Shown: positions 1 through 12,247, counted from the first letter of the stretch. The stretch: 64,000 nt of DNA from Lacticaseibacillus zeae DSM 20178 = KCTC 3804 (GCF_000260435.1 NZ_BACQ01000077.1:17688-81687); one strand, 5' to 3'. Numbers and translations are program-made. The notes: a model not told the origin generated them from the sequence alone.

Positions 1-989
1 GGGAAACGCTTGTTGATCACCTTCAGCAGGTAATCCACATCGGCCTGCTCGACGCGTGGATGCTTGAAGTCGCCGGTGTAATCGGTATCGGTCGTGCCAA
101 AATAAGTCTTGCCTTCACGCGGTACCACGAAGAACATCCGGCCATCATTCAAACCAGTATCCATATAAGTCGGTTGCGGTACCGGCAGACGGGAACCATC
201 GACAACCAGGTGAACCCCTTTAGTCGGACGCAGGGTAGGTGCCTGATTTTCGTTCTTGTCGAGCGCTTTAAACTTGTCGGACCATGGACCGGTGGTGTTG
301 ATCACGAGTTTGGCATGAATATCGAATTCGCTGTCATCTAAAAGATCCTTGACGCGCAAACCGATGACTTGGCCAGCGTCATTGTGCAAGACACCGATCG
401 CCTTCACGCGGCTGGCCATGAGTCCGCCGAGTTCAGCCGCTTCTTTAATGTTTTCGATAACCAGGCGCGCATCATTGTTTACGAAGTCGAGGTAAACCCC
501 ACCGCCTTGCAGTCCGTCTTTTTCAAGCTGCGGTTCACGTTGTAGAATTTCATCTTTCGTAACGGTGTAGTTGGCATATTGCGAGCCTTCGACGTTTGCC
601 AGCCGATCATACAGATCCATCGCGATTTTGATGCTGAACATATCAAACGTGCTGCCAGGTTCCTGGAAAATCGGCAGTAACATCGGGAATGGCCGCGGAA
701 TGTGCGGCGCGATGCCTTGAACAACGGCCCGTTCCTTGACGGTATCGGCAACAACGCCAACGTCAAATGTCTTAAGGTAACGGATGCCGCCGTGGACCAG
801 TTTGGTCGAACGTGAACTGGTGCCTTCAGCAAAGTCCTGCATTTCGATCAAGCCGGTCTTGATGCCACTTGCGGCCGCCTGAATCGCCACTCCGGCACCG
901 GTAATGCCGCCACCGACAACCAGAAGATCCAGTTCGGTTTGCTTTAATTGTTCAATCGTTTGTTTGCGGGTTTCATTTGAAAATGCCAT
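1..989 (-). CDS. glpO: Glycerol-3-phosphate oxidase/dehydrogenase, partial (C-terminus beyond window)
   Basis: FAD enzyme that oxidises sn-glycerol-3-phosphate to dihydroxyacetone phosphate. In lactic acid bacteria this type usually uses O2 and makes H2O2, hence glpO rather than glpD; that choice is inference. Reading leftward from the ATG at 989 gives 329 residues open to the window edge. The Rossmann FAD motif GGGITGAG is at residues 26-33, followed by the family signature TSSRSTKLVHGGIRYL and later NTTGPWSDKF. AGGAG lies just upstream of the ATG. It is 49 bp downstream of glpK on the same strand, so the two are probably cotranscribed: kinase first, then oxidase. Confidence 0.93.
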   Translation of the reverse strand, partial: MAFSNETRKQTIEQLKQTELDLLVVGGGITGAGVAIQAAASGIKTGLIEMQDFAEGTSSRSTKLVHGGIRYLKTFDVGVVADTVKERAVVQGIAPHIPRPFPMLLPIFQEPGSTFDMFSIKIAMDLYDRLANVEGSQYANYTVTKDEILQREPQLEKDGLQGGGVYLDFVNNDARLVIENIKEAAELGGLMASRVKAIGVLHNDAGQVIGLRVKDLLDDSEFDIHAKLVINTTGPWSDKFKALDKNENQAPTLRPTKGVHLVVDGSRLPVPQPTYMDTGLNDGRMFFVVPREGKTYFGTTDTDYTGDFKHPRVEQADVDYLLKVINKRF

Positions 990-1038
990 TTTTATAAACT
1001 CCTTTTGAATAATGATTGAATGATTTTTTTAAAAAGAA

Positions 1039-2562
<1,524 letters not shown>

Positions 2563-2592
2563 CTACCTCCAGTGAAATATAATTGCACACAA

Positions 2593-2641
2593 TGAAAACG
2601 TTTCCGGTAATAGTTATACCCGATCGCCGGGACGAATGCAA
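2593..2641 (-). promoter_or_regulatory. glpK promoter with downstream cre box
   Basis: On the minus strand, TTGCAT (complement of 2636-2641) and TATAAC (complement of 2613-2618) are separated by exactly 17 bp. About ten bases downstream, TGAAAACGTTTCCG (2593-2606, read on plus) matches 13 of 14 positions of the cre consensus TGWAARCGYTWNCW. The cre would lie at or just after the transcription start, the usual roadblock position. A separate inverted repeat with 8-bp arms, CTATATTC and GAATATAG (2685-2692 and 2701-2708), sits upstream and could be another operator. Confidence 0.75.
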
Positions 2642-2750
2642 GCATTATGCTTATATAAATAATAAGTTATTTTAACCATAAGACCTATATTCGCAATTGA
2701 GAATATAGATTCACCTAAATTTCATTAGGCTTATGCATTCAGAAACACGA

Positions 2751-2772
2751 AACCCGGCATGGTGGCCGGGTT
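2751..2772 (-). terminator. Intrinsic terminator after the glycosyltransferase
   Basis: Perfect 8-bp stem AACCCGGC / GCCGGGTT around a 6-base loop, 13 bases past the stop codon of the minus-strand glycosyltransferase, with a moderately T-rich tail. Confidence 0.7.
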
Positions 2773-2784
2773 AGGTAAGGCTGA

Positions 2785-3504
2785 TTAGATGAGTTGTTTG
2801 AGCTGATAAATGTGGTCAAAAATTTTGTCTTCCTGTCGCCGATCGTCCCAAGAAAAATTGTGCATCGTGCTATTCGGGCGGTTGATTTTTTTGTACAGAA
2901 CCGTTGGATTGTACGCATACTTGCCGCGGGTATGAGCAACATACTCGGCTGTGAAGTCATAATCCTCGGCGATTCGCAGCTGCTCTTTGTAGCGAATGTT
3001 GCCCGCATCCAAGGCGGCGTGGGAAAATGCCTTGTTCCAGATATACCCGCCGATTTCCGTCCCGTGATGAGAAACCTGTTCAAACATTTCGGCCTGGGAC
3101 AATAAGCGGAACCGATCAGGACCGCCGCGGCTGCGATGCCACCAATCGTAACCAACCGCGGTCGCAACGACACCTGGCGTGAAGCCGCGGACAAGGGTCT
3201 CGGCAAAAGTAGGCGCGATCAAATCGTCACCATCAACGAAAGCAATAAACCGACCACTGGCATGATCAATCCCAAAGTTGCGGGCGGCGCCAATACCACG
3301 ATGACGATCAAAAGCCGTAGCATGGTAATTTGGCACGCCGCGCACAAAATCGGCCGCTGTTTGCGCCGTCCGATCTGTTGAAGCATCATCGATGAGCCAC
3401 AACTCAACATCAATTGTTTGTTCCTGAATGGTTTTAAGGGTAGCCGGCAAATACCGGCCAAGATTGTACGTTGGCACAATGATGGTTAAATCCAAATTTG
3501 TCAT
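2785..3504 (-). CDS. Family 2 glycosyltransferase
   Basis: GT-A fold nucleotide-sugar glycosyltransferase, 239 aa. The start is taken at the ATG at 3504, preceded by AAGGAGG with normal spacing; an upstream in-frame ATG at 3543 has no such site. Near the N-terminus are LTIIVPTYNLGRYLP, then LIDDASTDRT and the DXD-like FVDGDDLI, all typical of GT2 enzymes. No membrane segments are obvious, so it probably acts at the inner face of the membrane on a polysaccharide or glycolipid. It stands alone with its own terminator. The acceptor cannot be read from the sequence. Confidence 0.88.
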   Translation of the reverse strand: MTNLDLTIIVPTYNLGRYLPATLKTIQEQTIDVELWLIDDASTDRTAQTAADFVRGVPNYHATAFDRHRGIGAARNFGIDHASGRFIAFVDGDDLIAPTFAETLVRGFTPGVVATAVGYDWWHRSRGGPDRFRLLSQAEMFEQVSHHGTEIGGYIWNKAFSHAALDAGNIRYKEQLRIAEDYDFTAEYVAHTRGKYAYNPTVLYKKINRPNSTMHNFSWDDRRQEDKIFDHIYQLKQLI

Positions 3505-3857
3505 AAAAGCCAAAACCTCCTTGGCGGCACCGCAATCGTGCACGGCGCCTAAGCGGTTAAATCATTGCAATATCGGACCTTTGCTTTGATCATTATCGTC
3601 AGATTTTGGGAGGCGTCAATTAAAATGACTTGGGTGCCTGCAAGCACGCTGATCAATCCGGCGTAAGTGGCAGTTGGATATTAAAATTTTAGTAAAACAT
3701 AACCAGATAACACAGCAAGGAACGGACATATGCCTCAATCCAAATAAAATATTTTGACAATAGCGCTTCCATTTGCGCGACTTTTTTAGTAAAATAAAAA
3801 CGGTTACAAAAATCGCGAACAAATTGACGTATTTTTTAAACATAGGAGGAATCAAGA
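3505..3857. promoter_or_regulatory. Intergenic region upstream of galK with cre-like site
   Basis: The region between the minus-strand glycosyltransferase and galK. TAAAAACGGTTACA at 3795-3808 matches 12 of 14 cre positions. TTGACA at 3754-3759 and TAAAAT at 3790-3795 are visible, but 30 bp apart, too far to be one sigma-70 promoter, so I cannot assign the -10/-35 pair. A 13-codon ORF (ATG 3625 to stop 3666) behind GGGAGG could be a leader peptide but has no other support. Confidence 0.5.
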
Positions 3858-5024
3858 GTGAACAGTACAGATGTCACGAAAGGCTTTACGGAGCAATTTG
3901 GTAAGCAGGCGGAGCATACGTTCTTCGCGCCGGGACGGATTAACCTGATTGGTGAACATACCGATTACAATGGCGGGCACGTTTTCCCTTGCGCGATTTC
4001 GCTTGGTACTTATGCCGCGGTTGGTGCTAATGAAGACAATGCGTTCCGTTTGTATTCAGCTAACTTCCCTAAGGTTGGTATCATCGACATTCCGTTCCCG
4101 GATCTTTTCCAGGAAAAGCGCGGCTTGTGGACGGATTATTTCCAGGGTATGGCGCGCGTGATGAAGACGGCGGGCATTAATTATACCCACGGCCTGAACG
4201 TTTATATTAATGGTAATTTGCCGGATGGCGCCGGCTTGTCGAGCTCGGCTTCATTGGAAATGCTGGTCGGCACGATTCTGAACAATCTTTTTGACGGCGG
4301 ATTTGCCCCGTTGGATTTGGTTAAATTCGGCGTGAAAGTCGAAAACGATTATATCGGCGTTAACTCCGGGATCATGGATCAGTTTGCCATCGAAATGGGC
4401 CGCGCCAACCAAGCAACCTTGCTGGACACGAACACGATGAAATACGAGTATCTGCCGGTTGAAATGGGCGATAACGTCATCGTCATCATGAACACCAACA
4501 AGCGTCGCGAATTGGCTGATTCCAAGTACAACGAACGCCGCAGTGAATGCGAAAAGGCTTTGGCGATGCTGCAAAAAGGCATCGACGTGAAGAGCCTTGG
4601 CCAGCTGACTGAAGACGAATTTGACGAAAATACCTACCTCATTTATGACCCGATTCTGATCAAACGTGCCCGCCATGCGGTTTTTGAAAACCAACGGACA
4701 CTGACGGCGGCACAGGCGTTGCAAAAAGGCGACCTGACGACCTTCGGCAAGCTGGTTTCCGCCTCTGGGGTTTCCTTGGCCTTTGATTATGAAGTTACCG
4801 GCGTTGAACTCGATACTTTGGTAACCAACGCCTTGAAACAACGCGGCGTCTTAGGTGCACGGATGACCGGTGCCGGTTTTGGCGGCTGCGCGATCGCGAT
4901 TGTTAACAGCGCTGACGTCGAGGACTTTATTAGTAACGTCGGCAAAGCTTATACTGAGAAGATCGGCTATGATGCCCACTTCTATGTGGCCGACATTGCC
5001 GATGGAGCTAAGCAGTTAAATTAA
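3858..5024 (+). CDS. galK: Galactokinase
   Basis: First Leloir enzyme: galactose + ATP to galactose-1-phosphate. 388 aa, normal length. The galactokinase signature GRINLIGEHTDYNGG is at residues 26-40, the GHMP ATP-binding motif GAGLSSSAS at 124-132, and the third motif GARMTGAGFGG near the C-terminus. The start is GTG at 3858, seven bases behind AGGAGGA. It is first in galK-galE-galT-galR-galM, and a cre-like site lies upstream. Galactose not phosphorylated by the PTS would enter metabolism here. Confidence 0.98.
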   Translation: MNSTDVTKGFTEQFGKQAEHTFFAPGRINLIGEHTDYNGGHVFPCAISLGTYAAVGANEDNAFRLYSANFPKVGIIDIPFPDLFQEKRGLWTDYFQGMARVMKTAGINYTHGLNVYINGNLPDGAGLSSSASLEMLVGTILNNLFDGGFAPLDLVKFGVKVENDYIGVNSGIMDQFAIEMGRANQATLLDTNTMKYEYLPVEMGDNVIVIMNTNKRRELADSKYNERRSECEKALAMLQKGIDVKSLGQLTEDEFDENTYLIYDPILIKRARHAVFENQRTLTAAQALQKGDLTTFGKLVSASGVSLAFDYEVTGVELDTLVTNALKQRGVLGARMTGAGFGGCAIAIVNSADVEDFISNVGKAYTEKIGYDAHFYVADIADGAKQLN

Positions 5025-5090
5025 CGCTGATAGGAATATCAATCAGCGCAGACGGATGCAGAAGCAAAAAGTAAAGGAGAAAATATTAAC

Positions 5091-6086
5091 ATGACAATTG
5101 CAGTTTTAGGTGGCGCAGGCTACATCGGTTCACATACGGTTAAGCAACTATTGGCTGACGGGGAAGATGTTATTGTTTTAGACAACTTGATTACCGGTCA
5201 TCGCAAGGCGGTTGATCCGCGTGCCCGTTTTTACCAAGGCGACATTCGCGATTACCACTTCCTGAGCCAAGTTTTCAGCAAGGAAAAGATCGACGGCATC
5301 GTGCACTTTGCGGCCTTTTCGATTGTGCCGGAATCCATGAAAGATCCACTGAAGTATTTTGACAACAACACCGGTGGCATGATCACGCTGCTTGAAGCGA
5401 TGAACCAGTTCGGCATTAAAAAGATTGTCTTCTCATCGACCGCTGCTACTTATGGCGAACCGAAGCAGGTGCCGATTAAGGAAACCGATCCGCAAGTGCC
5501 AACCAACCCATACGGCGAAAGCAAACTGGCCATGGAAAAGATCATGCACTGGGCCGATATTGCTTATGGTCTGAAGTTTGTTGCACTGCGGTACTTCAAC
5601 GTGGCTGGGGCAATGCCAGATGGTTCGATTGGCGAAGATCACCATCCGGAAACCCACTTGATCCCAATCATCTTGCAGGTTGCAGCAGGGACGCGTACCG
5701 GTCTGCAAATCTATGGCGATGATTACCCAACCAAGGATGGCACCAATGTTCGTGATTATGTACATGTGGTTGATTTAGCTGATGCCCACGTACTGGCATT
5801 GAAGTATTTGAACGCGGGTAACCAGTCATCGGCCTTCAATATCGGCTCCGCACACGGCTTCTCAAATATGGAAATCCTGAATGCCGCGCGTAAAGTGACC
5901 GGCCAGAAGATCCCGGCAACCATGGCGCCGCGGCGTGCAGGCGACCCAAGTACCTTAATCGCCAGCTCGGACAAGGCACGCGACATCTTAGGCTGGAAAC
6001 CGAACTATGACGACATCGACAAAATTATCGAGACTGCCTGGAACTGGCACGAGAATCATCCGGAAGGTTTTGGTGACCGTAATTGA
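5091..6086 (+). CDS. galE: UDP-glucose 4-epimerase
   Basis: Short-chain dehydrogenase-type epimerase, 331 aa, that interconverts UDP-galactose and UDP-glucose. The NAD motif GGAGYIG is at residues 7-13. The catalytic Ser is in [10 protein letters not shown] (about 116), and the YxxxK motif is YGESK (Tyr141, Lys145). AAAGGAG precedes the ATG. The last bases overlap the galT start, TTGA, so translation of galE and galT is probably coupled. It also supplies UDP-galactose for envelope polysaccharides. Confidence 0.98.
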   Translation: MTIAVLGGAGYIGSHTVKQLLADGEDVIVLDNLITGHRKAVDPRARFYQGDIRDYHFLSQVFSKEKIDGIVHFAAFSIVPESMKDPLKYFDNNTGGMITLLEAMNQFGIKKIVFSSTAATYGEPKQVPIKETDPQVPTNPYGESKLAMEKIMHWADIAYGLKFVALRYFNVAGAMPDGSIGEDHHPETHLIPIILQVAAGTRTGLQIYGDDYPTKDGTNVRDYVHVVDLADAHVLALKYLNAGNQSSAFNIGSAHGFSNMEILNAARKVTGQKIPATMAPRRAGDPSTLIASSDKARDILGWKPNYDDIDKIIETAWNWHENHPEGFGDRN

Positions 6087-7540
6087 CCGCAATTACCAAT
6101 CATATTGAGACCATTATCAAGCTGAATCCTGATTATACCCACATGGACGCCGTGTACCTGACCAACAAGTTGCTGAACCTAATCGGGGATGCGGCACTGG
6201 ACCTGCCAGGTGATAAGGATCCGTTGAAGAATCTGGATTTGATGGTTCAAGCTGCCCAGGATAACGGTAAAATTCCGGATTCACAGTCAGCCCGCCAGAT
6301 TCTTGAAGCGCAGCTGATGGATTTTGCCACACCGACTCCGAGTCGCGTCAACCAAATGTTCTGGGATAAGTATCAGGCGGGTCCACGGGTCGCAACTGAC
6401 TGGTTCTTTGCTTTGAGTCGGGCGAATAATTACATTCAAACTCGGGCGATTGCCAAGAATCTGGTCTTTCCGGCTAAAACCGAGTATGGCGACTTGGAAA
6501 TTACGGTCAACCTCTCCAAACCGGAAAAATATCCGAAAGATATTGCCGCAGCAGCCCACGCCCAGTCCGGTTATCCGGCATGTGCGTTGTGCCTGCAAAC
6601 GGAAGGTTATGCAGGCCGCAGTAATTTTGCTGCACGTACCAACCACCGGATTATCCGCTTCCTGTTAGGTGGGAAAACCTGGGGCTTCCAGTACTCGCCA
6701 TATGCTTATTTCAACGAGCATGCGATCTTCTTGGATGCCATTCATGAACCGATGGTGATTGATCAGAGCACATTTGAAAATCTGTTGGCGATTGTGGCTA
6801 TGTTCCCGACGTATTTTGTCGGCTCCAACGCGGACTTGCCAATTGTTGGCGGTTCGATGCTGGCTCACGAGCATTACCAAGGTGGCCGGCATACGTTCCC
6901 GATGGCTAAGGCACCGATTGAGACCCAAGTCGAAATTAGCGGCCATCCGCATGTTTTCGCGGGTATCGTGAAGTGGCCGATGAGTGTCATTCGCTTGGTC
7001 AGCGCTGATCGCGAGGAACTGGTGAATGCCGCTGAACATGTTCGGCAGGTATGGGATCAGTATACGGATGAATCCGTTGATGTACGGGCGTTTGTGGACG
7101 GTAAGCCGCATCATACCGTAACGCCGATTGCCCGTCGTGTCGGCTCCGAATACCAACTTGATCTGGTTTTGCGTGACAATCAGACCAGTAAGCAGTATCC
7201 TGACGGTATTTTCCACCCGCATCAGGATGTCCAACATATTAAAAAGGAAAATATCGGACTGATTGAAGTGATGGGACGCGCCATTTTACCGGCACGGCTT
7301 AAGACGGAATTGGCTGAGGTGCAAAAATATTTATTAGGTGAAGCCAATGACATGAAGCCGATGCACAAAGCCTGGGCGGACCAGCTTAAGGCCAAATACC
7401 AGTGGACGCCGGAGAATGCAGAAGCCCAGCTGCAAGAAGCTGTGGGCCGCGTCTTTGCCCGCGTGCTGGAAGATGCCGGCGTGTTCAAACGCGATGAAAT
7501 CGGTCAAGAGGCATTTGGCCGCTTCTGCCGCACACTTTAA
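6083..7540 (+). CDS. galT: Galactose-1-phosphate uridylyltransferase (class II)
   Basis: Transfers UMP from UDP-glucose to galactose-1-phosphate. At 485 aa it is the long Firmicutes class rather than the ~350 aa E. coli type. Recognisable stretches are [19 protein letters not shown] sequence near residue 115, the conserved AHEHYQGG around residue 262, and [13 protein letters not shown] near 395. The start is TTG at 6083, sharing TTGA with the galE stop; there is no better start and GGAAGG lies upstream. Confidence 0.96.
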   Translation: MTAITNHIETIIKLNPDYTHMDAVYLTNKLLNLIGDAALDLPGDKDPLKNLDLMVQAAQDNGKIPDSQSARQILEAQLMDFATPTPSRVNQMFWDKYQAGPRVATDWFFALSRANNYIQTRAIAKNLVFPAKTEYGDLEITVNLSKPEKYPKDIAAAAHAQSGYPACALCLQTEGYAGRSNFAARTNHRIIRFLLGGKTWGFQYSPYAYFNEHAIFLDAIHEPMVIDQSTFENLLAIVAMFPTYFVGSNADLPIVGGSMLAHEHYQGGRHTFPMAKAPIETQVEISGHPHVFAGIVKWPMSVIRLVSADREELVNAAEHVRQVWDQYTDESVDVRAFVDGKPHHTVTPIARRVGSEYQLDLVLRDNQTSKQYPDGIFHPHQDVQHIKKENIGLIEVMGRAILPARLKTELAEVQKYLLGEANDMKPMHKAWADQLKAKYQWTPENAEAQLQEAVGRVFARVLEDAGVFKRDEIGQEAFGRFCRTL

Positions 7541-8578
<1,038 letters not shown>

Positions 8579-8683
8579 CCTATGCATCACTGATTAAGGA
8601 GGGTGTTAACAGCACTCAAATATGACGAACAATATGGAATTAAGCGGTACAACATGGACAGAATAATTAAGTGGAAGCTGTCC

Positions 8684-9000
8684 GTGTGTTCAAACCAAGT
8701 TAACTAGCGAAATGTCTTGATAAGGGCTAAGTCTTACGGTATTGTGGTTCTTACCAAGCGCGAGTATTGGTTTGAACGTCTATCTCAAGCTTTCTCTCAA
8801 GTAGCTTTCAACCAGCTAATCGAGAGGAGGTACCGTTGAGAATCTGGTGGCTTATGCGAATCAAAAGTAACGGGGTAGGTTATACCCTTAAAGTTCAGGA
8901 GACGGTCACTGTCATGATGATTTATTTCAGAGTGGGAATACCGTTGTTGACGGGACTAAATGAAATGTAGGATTGTCAATCAAGAAAGGAAATATGTAAA
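8684..9000 (+). mobile_element. Probable group II intron remnant (5' RNA domains only)
   Basis: About 470 bp separate galR and galM and no gene is visible. From 8684 the sequence begins GTGTG, which fits the GUGYG 5' end of group II introns. It is rich in nested pairings, for example the perfect 11-bp arms GTTCAAACCAA (8688-8698) and TTGGTTTGAAC (8767-8777). Stretches such as AGTTCAGGAGACGGTCACTG resemble domain I of bacterial group II introns as I remember them. No reverse transcriptase ORF and no recognisable domain V follow, so it would be a dead 5' fragment. Boundaries, especially 3', are uncertain. Bases 8579-8683 hold AAGGAGG (8596) without a properly placed start codon. Confidence 0.4.
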
Positions 9001-9050
9001 ACCTTTATTGGTGTCAAAGAGACATTCTTCCACGTTTTATATAGCAGGGT

Positions 9051-10064
9051 ATGATGGACGTTTCAGTTGAACAATATGGTCAGTACCAAGGACACGACTT
9101 GTATGAACTAACCTTGACCAATGATCAGGGAATGGTGGTCAAACTGTTAAACTACGGTGCCACTTTGGAAAAAGTACTGCTGCCGGAAGCTGACGGGTTG
9201 CACAATATGATTCTCTCGTTACCAAGTCGTGAGGATTACTCAAAAGAGCGTAATTTTCTAGGCGGAACAGTTGGCCGCATTGTCGGCCGGATCCGCGGTC
9301 ATGTTTGGCAGCACGGCGATGTCAAAGTCGACTTGCCCATGAACGAAGGCAACAATCACATTCATGGCGGGGATGACGGCCTCGATCGGCAAGTTTACAA
9401 TTTCCGCATCGAAAAAACGGCAACGACCGCCAGCGCCAGCTTTACGTTCGTCGATCCGGACGGCCACAACGGCTATCCCGGCAATCTCAAGTTGCAAGTC
9501 ACCTACACGCTAACCAACACAAATGCCTTACAGTATCGGGTCGATGCGCTAAGTGACGCGGGAACGCTCTTTAATCCGACCAACCATACTTACTTTGCGC
9601 TGGATCAACCAGCCACGATTGATGACACCACGTTGACAATTCCGGCCGATGACTACAAGCCATTAGATGCCGAACACCTGCCAAATCAAGGCTGGCAGCC
9701 GGTATCCGGCACTGTGTTCGATTTTCGCCAAGGCCAAAAACTCGGCGATGTCATCCACACCCGCGCCGATCAAATCACGTCCGAGCGCGGCATTAACCAT
9801 CCATTTCTTTTGAAAGACGGCAAAACACTGGCGGCCAAGCTTCAAACTGCCAAGCACACCATGACTTTAGTCACCACCGCGCCAAGTGTAGTTGTCTACA
9901 CGGCCAATCACTTCGATGGTACGGGTATTCCCCACAACATCAAACAATTTGACGGTGTGGCGCTTGAATGCCAGTTTGCGCCGGTTAGCGGGGATGACCT
10001 CTCGGCGATCACGCTGTTGCCAGGGGAGCCATTTACGTTGGCGAATACTTGGACGTTTGAATAA
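9051..10064 (+). CDS. galM: Aldose 1-epimerase (galactose mutarotase)
   Basis: Converts beta-D-galactose to the alpha anomer used by GalK. 337 aa. Family features include FLGGTVGRIVGRI, GNNHIHGGDDGLDRQ with the catalytic His, NPTNHTYFAL with the second catalytic His, and ALECQF near the C-terminus. The start is ATG 9051 or the adjacent ATG 9054; both have only a weak GCAGGG ribosome site, unlike the strong sites of the other gal genes. This fits loss of its native leader to the insertion upstream. Strong terminator follows. Confidence 0.95.
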   Translation: MMDVSVEQYGQYQGHDLYELTLTNDQGMVVKLLNYGATLEKVLLPEADGLHNMILSLPSREDYSKERNFLGGTVGRIVGRIRGHVWQHGDVKVDLPMNEGNNHIHGGDDGLDRQVYNFRIEKTATTASASFTFVDPDGHNGYPGNLKLQVTYTLTNTNALQYRVDALSDAGTLFNPTNHTYFALDQPATIDDTTLTIPADDYKPLDAEHLPNQGWQPVSGTVFDFRQGQKLGDVIHTRADQITSERGINHPFLLKDGKTLAAKLQTAKHTMTLVTTAPSVVVYTANHFDGTGIPHNIKQFDGVALECQFAPVSGDDLSAITLLPGEPFTLANTWTFE

Positions 10065-10120
10065 GAAACATTCGGTAGCTATTCCAGTTTTGTGAGATAA
10101 AAAGCAGTATTTATGGAAGA

Positions 10121-10156
10121 AAGAAGTTTTCCTTAAATCGGGAAGCTTCTTTTTTG
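10121..10156 (+). terminator. Terminator of the gal operon
   Basis: 12-bp stem (10121-10132 with 10140-10151, two G-U pairs), 7-base loop, then a T-run. Confidence 0.85.
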
Positions 10157-10390
10157 TACTTATCAGGTCACGCATCGGTGAAAAGGCGTATTTCTTGTTT
10201 TACATAATCGTTTTAGGTATATTGTGGTTGAATTTTGATGATGCTTTGTGTAAGCGACTTGATGCCTAAATCGACAAGTGCCAAAGTTAATTTATGTATT
10301 TCAAAAGAATGGCCAATATTTCTAATTACGGGAAATGTGCTGTGGCGCTTGTAACGGCGGCAATCGGATGATCTTTTGGAGGAAACTATC

Positions 10391-11116
10391 ATGAAAACAA
10401 AATGGCAACACTTACCAAGCGCATTCCAAGGGATGATCCTGGGTGCCATTTGGTTTGCCTTAGCCTTGGTGTTCATCGGCTATAATTTTCCGACTGCACA
10501 AAATTTGGCACCAACCTCTTTTTCGCCGCTTGTTCCATTACTATCAAGGGTCGGCGGAGTTGTAACCGCTGATTGGATGCAATTTTCGTTCTGGTTTATT
10601 CTTTTTCTCACGTGGTACGGTTTTTATCGTGTTAACAAACGGAGTAGCGGGCAACGTTCACTTCGGCAAGTGCTGCAGGCAGTAGTACCGTTGTGGTTGT
10701 TTGCTATTGTCATCATTTTTATGACGACTTTTTGGCTACCAATAACCGGCTTGGAAAAGTTGTCAATGCTCGAACGATCAAGTGTGACGTTGGGATTGCT
10801 GATCTTTATGGCATTGTTTGTTGGATCTCTACGACTATACAGTGAAATGTTTCGCTATAGCTCAAAGCAGGGAAGGGCGATTAGAGTGGCTTGCTGGATC
10901 GTTTTCCTTTGTGGGATCGTCTATTTGATGACAAACTTAAGCTTGACTCTTCACGGAGAGCAGATTTTGGAAAACACGTTCTTCTTCGGTCATACTGGCC
11001 AAAACACTTGGTCCGTGTCATTTTGGCCAAGTTGGGCGATTGCTGTTGGGTTAATTTTATTGACTTGGGTCATTATAGGCAGAAAGCAAGTTGAATTTCG
11101 TCATTACCAAAATTAG
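10391..11116 (+). CDS. Polytopic membrane protein of unknown function
   Basis: I do not recognise the family. 241 aa from ATG 10391, which sits behind TTTTGGAGG; the in-frame TTG at 10376 overlaps that site and is unlikely. About six hydrophobic segments alternate with short basic loops: residues ~14-34, ~62-80, ~103-121, ~138-157, ~169-188 and ~217-236. Short positively charged tails suggest an integral membrane protein without a large soluble domain. It is monocistronic, with a terminator 50 bp downstream. The 230 bp between the gal terminator and this gene show nothing else convincing. Confidence 0.75.
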   Translation: MKTKWQHLPSAFQGMILGAIWFALALVFIGYNFPTAQNLAPTSFSPLVPLLSRVGGVVTADWMQFSFWFILFLTWYGFYRVNKRSSGQRSLRQVLQAVVPLWLFAIVIIFMTTFWLPITGLEKLSMLERSSVTLGLLIFMALFVGSLRLYSEMFRYSSKQGRAIRVACWIVFLCGIVYLMTNLSLTLHGEQILENTFFFGHTGQNTWSVSFWPSWAIAVGLILLTWVIIGRKQVEFRHYQN

Positions 11117-11167
11117 CATATTTACGCTTATAATTATTGTGATTTAGTTAATTGAATAGTCTCAAAG

Positions 11168-11205
11168 CAAATGGTCAGCAATTTAATTGTTGGCCATTTG
11201 TTTAA
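11168..11205 (+). terminator. Intrinsic terminator
   Basis: 14-bp stem CAAATGGTCAGCAA / TTGTTGGCCATTTG with two G-U pairs, 11168-11200, followed by TTT. Confidence 0.8.
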
Positions 11206-11259
11206 ATGTGTTCTTTTTTGTTACACAATATTGATACGATTGCCAAGGAGAACATAAAA

Positions 11260-11361
11260 ATGCAAAGTTCACCCGATGCTCTAAGTGCCTGCATAACAAG
11301 GGATCGAACACAAGTAAAAATCATTGATCCGTTTTGCAAACCTTTTCTAAGATTCCCTTGA
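11260..11361 (+). CDS. Possible 33-residue ORF upstream of the PTS operon
   Basis: ATG 11260 lies behind AAGGAG and opens 33 codons ending at TGA 11359-11361, inside the -35 region of the gat promoter. The product has two Cys and several basic residues and resembles nothing I know. It may be a remnant or chance ORF; only the ribosome site supports it. Confidence 0.2.
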   Translation: MQSSPDALSACITRDRTQVKIIDPFCKPFLRFP

Positions 11362-11385
11362 CTACTGAAAGCGTTTGAATATAAT
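11358..11385 (+). promoter_or_regulatory. gatABC promoter with cre between -35 and -10
   Basis: TTGACT (11358-11363), 16-bp spacer, TATAAT (11380-11385). The spacer holds TGAAAGCGTTTGAA (11366-11379), matching 13 of 14 cre positions. CcpA bound here would block RNA polymerase directly, so the PTS should be strongly glucose-repressed. Confidence 0.85.
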
Positions 11386-11429
11386 TAAGAGTGAACAGAA
11401 ACAAACATTAATTAACAGGAGTGAAGGAA

Positions 11430-11924
11430 ATGGCTGAAGCGCTTGAGAGTGACCTTTTTGATTCAAAATTAGTTTTTGTCGAGGACGGTGATAATCAGGA
11501 TACCATCTTTAAACAAGTTTCCGACCGGCTGTTGGCAGCAGGCGCAGTAAAATCGGATTTCTATCAGCACCTTAGTGAACGGGAAAAGAGCTATCCGACA
11601 GGTATTGACATGAGTGTTGTCAATCCGGCATACCCGAATGTTGCGATCCCGCACACAGAAGGAGAATTCGTTAATGTGCGCAAAGTTGTGCCGATCCGCC
11701 TCGAGAAGCCGATTGAGTTTGCGAATATGATTGCGCCAGATCAAAAGCTCCAGGTTAGTTTTCTGTTCATGATTTTGAACAATGATCCTGAAGGCCAAGC
11801 CAATGTCTTGGCTCAGATCATGGATTTTCTGACGACGTCTTCTGCTGAAACATTGAAGAGCCTGTTCCAGGCAGAAGACCCGGCAACCATTTATAAAATT
11901 TTAGTAGCAGGTTTTAAAAAATAA
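11430..11924 (+). CDS. gatA: PTS galactitol/galactose-type IIA component
   Basis: Fru-family EIIA domain protein, 164 aa, that takes phosphate from HPr and passes it to the IIB. The phosphorylatable His is His75 in YPNVAIPHTEG. ATG 11430 is preferred over GTG 11421 because the GTG overlaps the ribosome site AGGAG. First gene of a three-gene PTS operon. With the lac genes nearby, the likely substrate is galactose entering as galactose-6-phosphate; galactitol is an alternative. Confidence 0.9.
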   Translation: MAEALESDLFDSKLVFVEDGDNQDTIFKQVSDRLLAAGAVKSDFYQHLSEREKSYPTGIDMSVVNPAYPNVAIPHTEGEFVNVRKVVPIRLEKPIEFANMIAPDQKLQVSFLFMILNNDPEGQANVLAQIMDFLTTSSAETLKSLFQAEDPATIYKILVAGFKK

Positions 11925-11938
11925 GGAGGACTTTTGTT

Positions 11939-12247
11939 ATGACAGTTAAGATTTTGGCAGCTTGCGGTGCAGGTGTTAACTCCAGTCACCAAATCAAGGA
12001 TGCTATCGAAAAGGAATTCAAGAAGCGCGGTTACAACGTGCAAGCTGATGCGGTGATGGTCAAAGATGTTAATGAAGACATGATGAAAAACTATGATATC
12101 TTCACACCGATTGCGAAAACAGACTTAGGCTTTACCCCCACAATTCCAGTAATTAACGCAGGTCCGATTTTGTACCGGATGCCTGCAATGGCTAAACCAG
12201 TTTATGACAAGATTGAAGGAGTTATTAAAAAAGAAAATCTGAAGTAG
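11939..12247 (+). CDS. gatB: PTS galactitol/galactose-type IIB component
   Basis: 102-aa lactose/cellobiose-GatB type IIB. The active-site cysteine is Cys9 in ILAACGAGVNSS, followed by the phosphate-loop residues. It receives phosphate from GatA and hands it to the sugar during transport by GatC. AAGGAGG is just upstream; it lies 14 bp after gatA. Confidence 0.93.
   Translation: MTVKILAACGAGVNSSHQIKDAIEKEFKKRGYNVQADAVMVKDVNEDMMKNYDIFTPIAKTDLGFTPTIPVINAGPILYRMPAMAKPVYDKIEGVIKKENLK

Noticed and set aside
3625..3666. 13-codon ORF behind GGGAGG upstream of galK as a regulatory leader peptide
   Set aside because: No codon bias or attenuator-like pairing follows; likely chance.
4251..4841. Long open frame antisense to galK (196 codons)
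   Set aside because: Lies wholly inside galK, has no ribosome site and reads as the codon-bias shadow of a well-supported gene.
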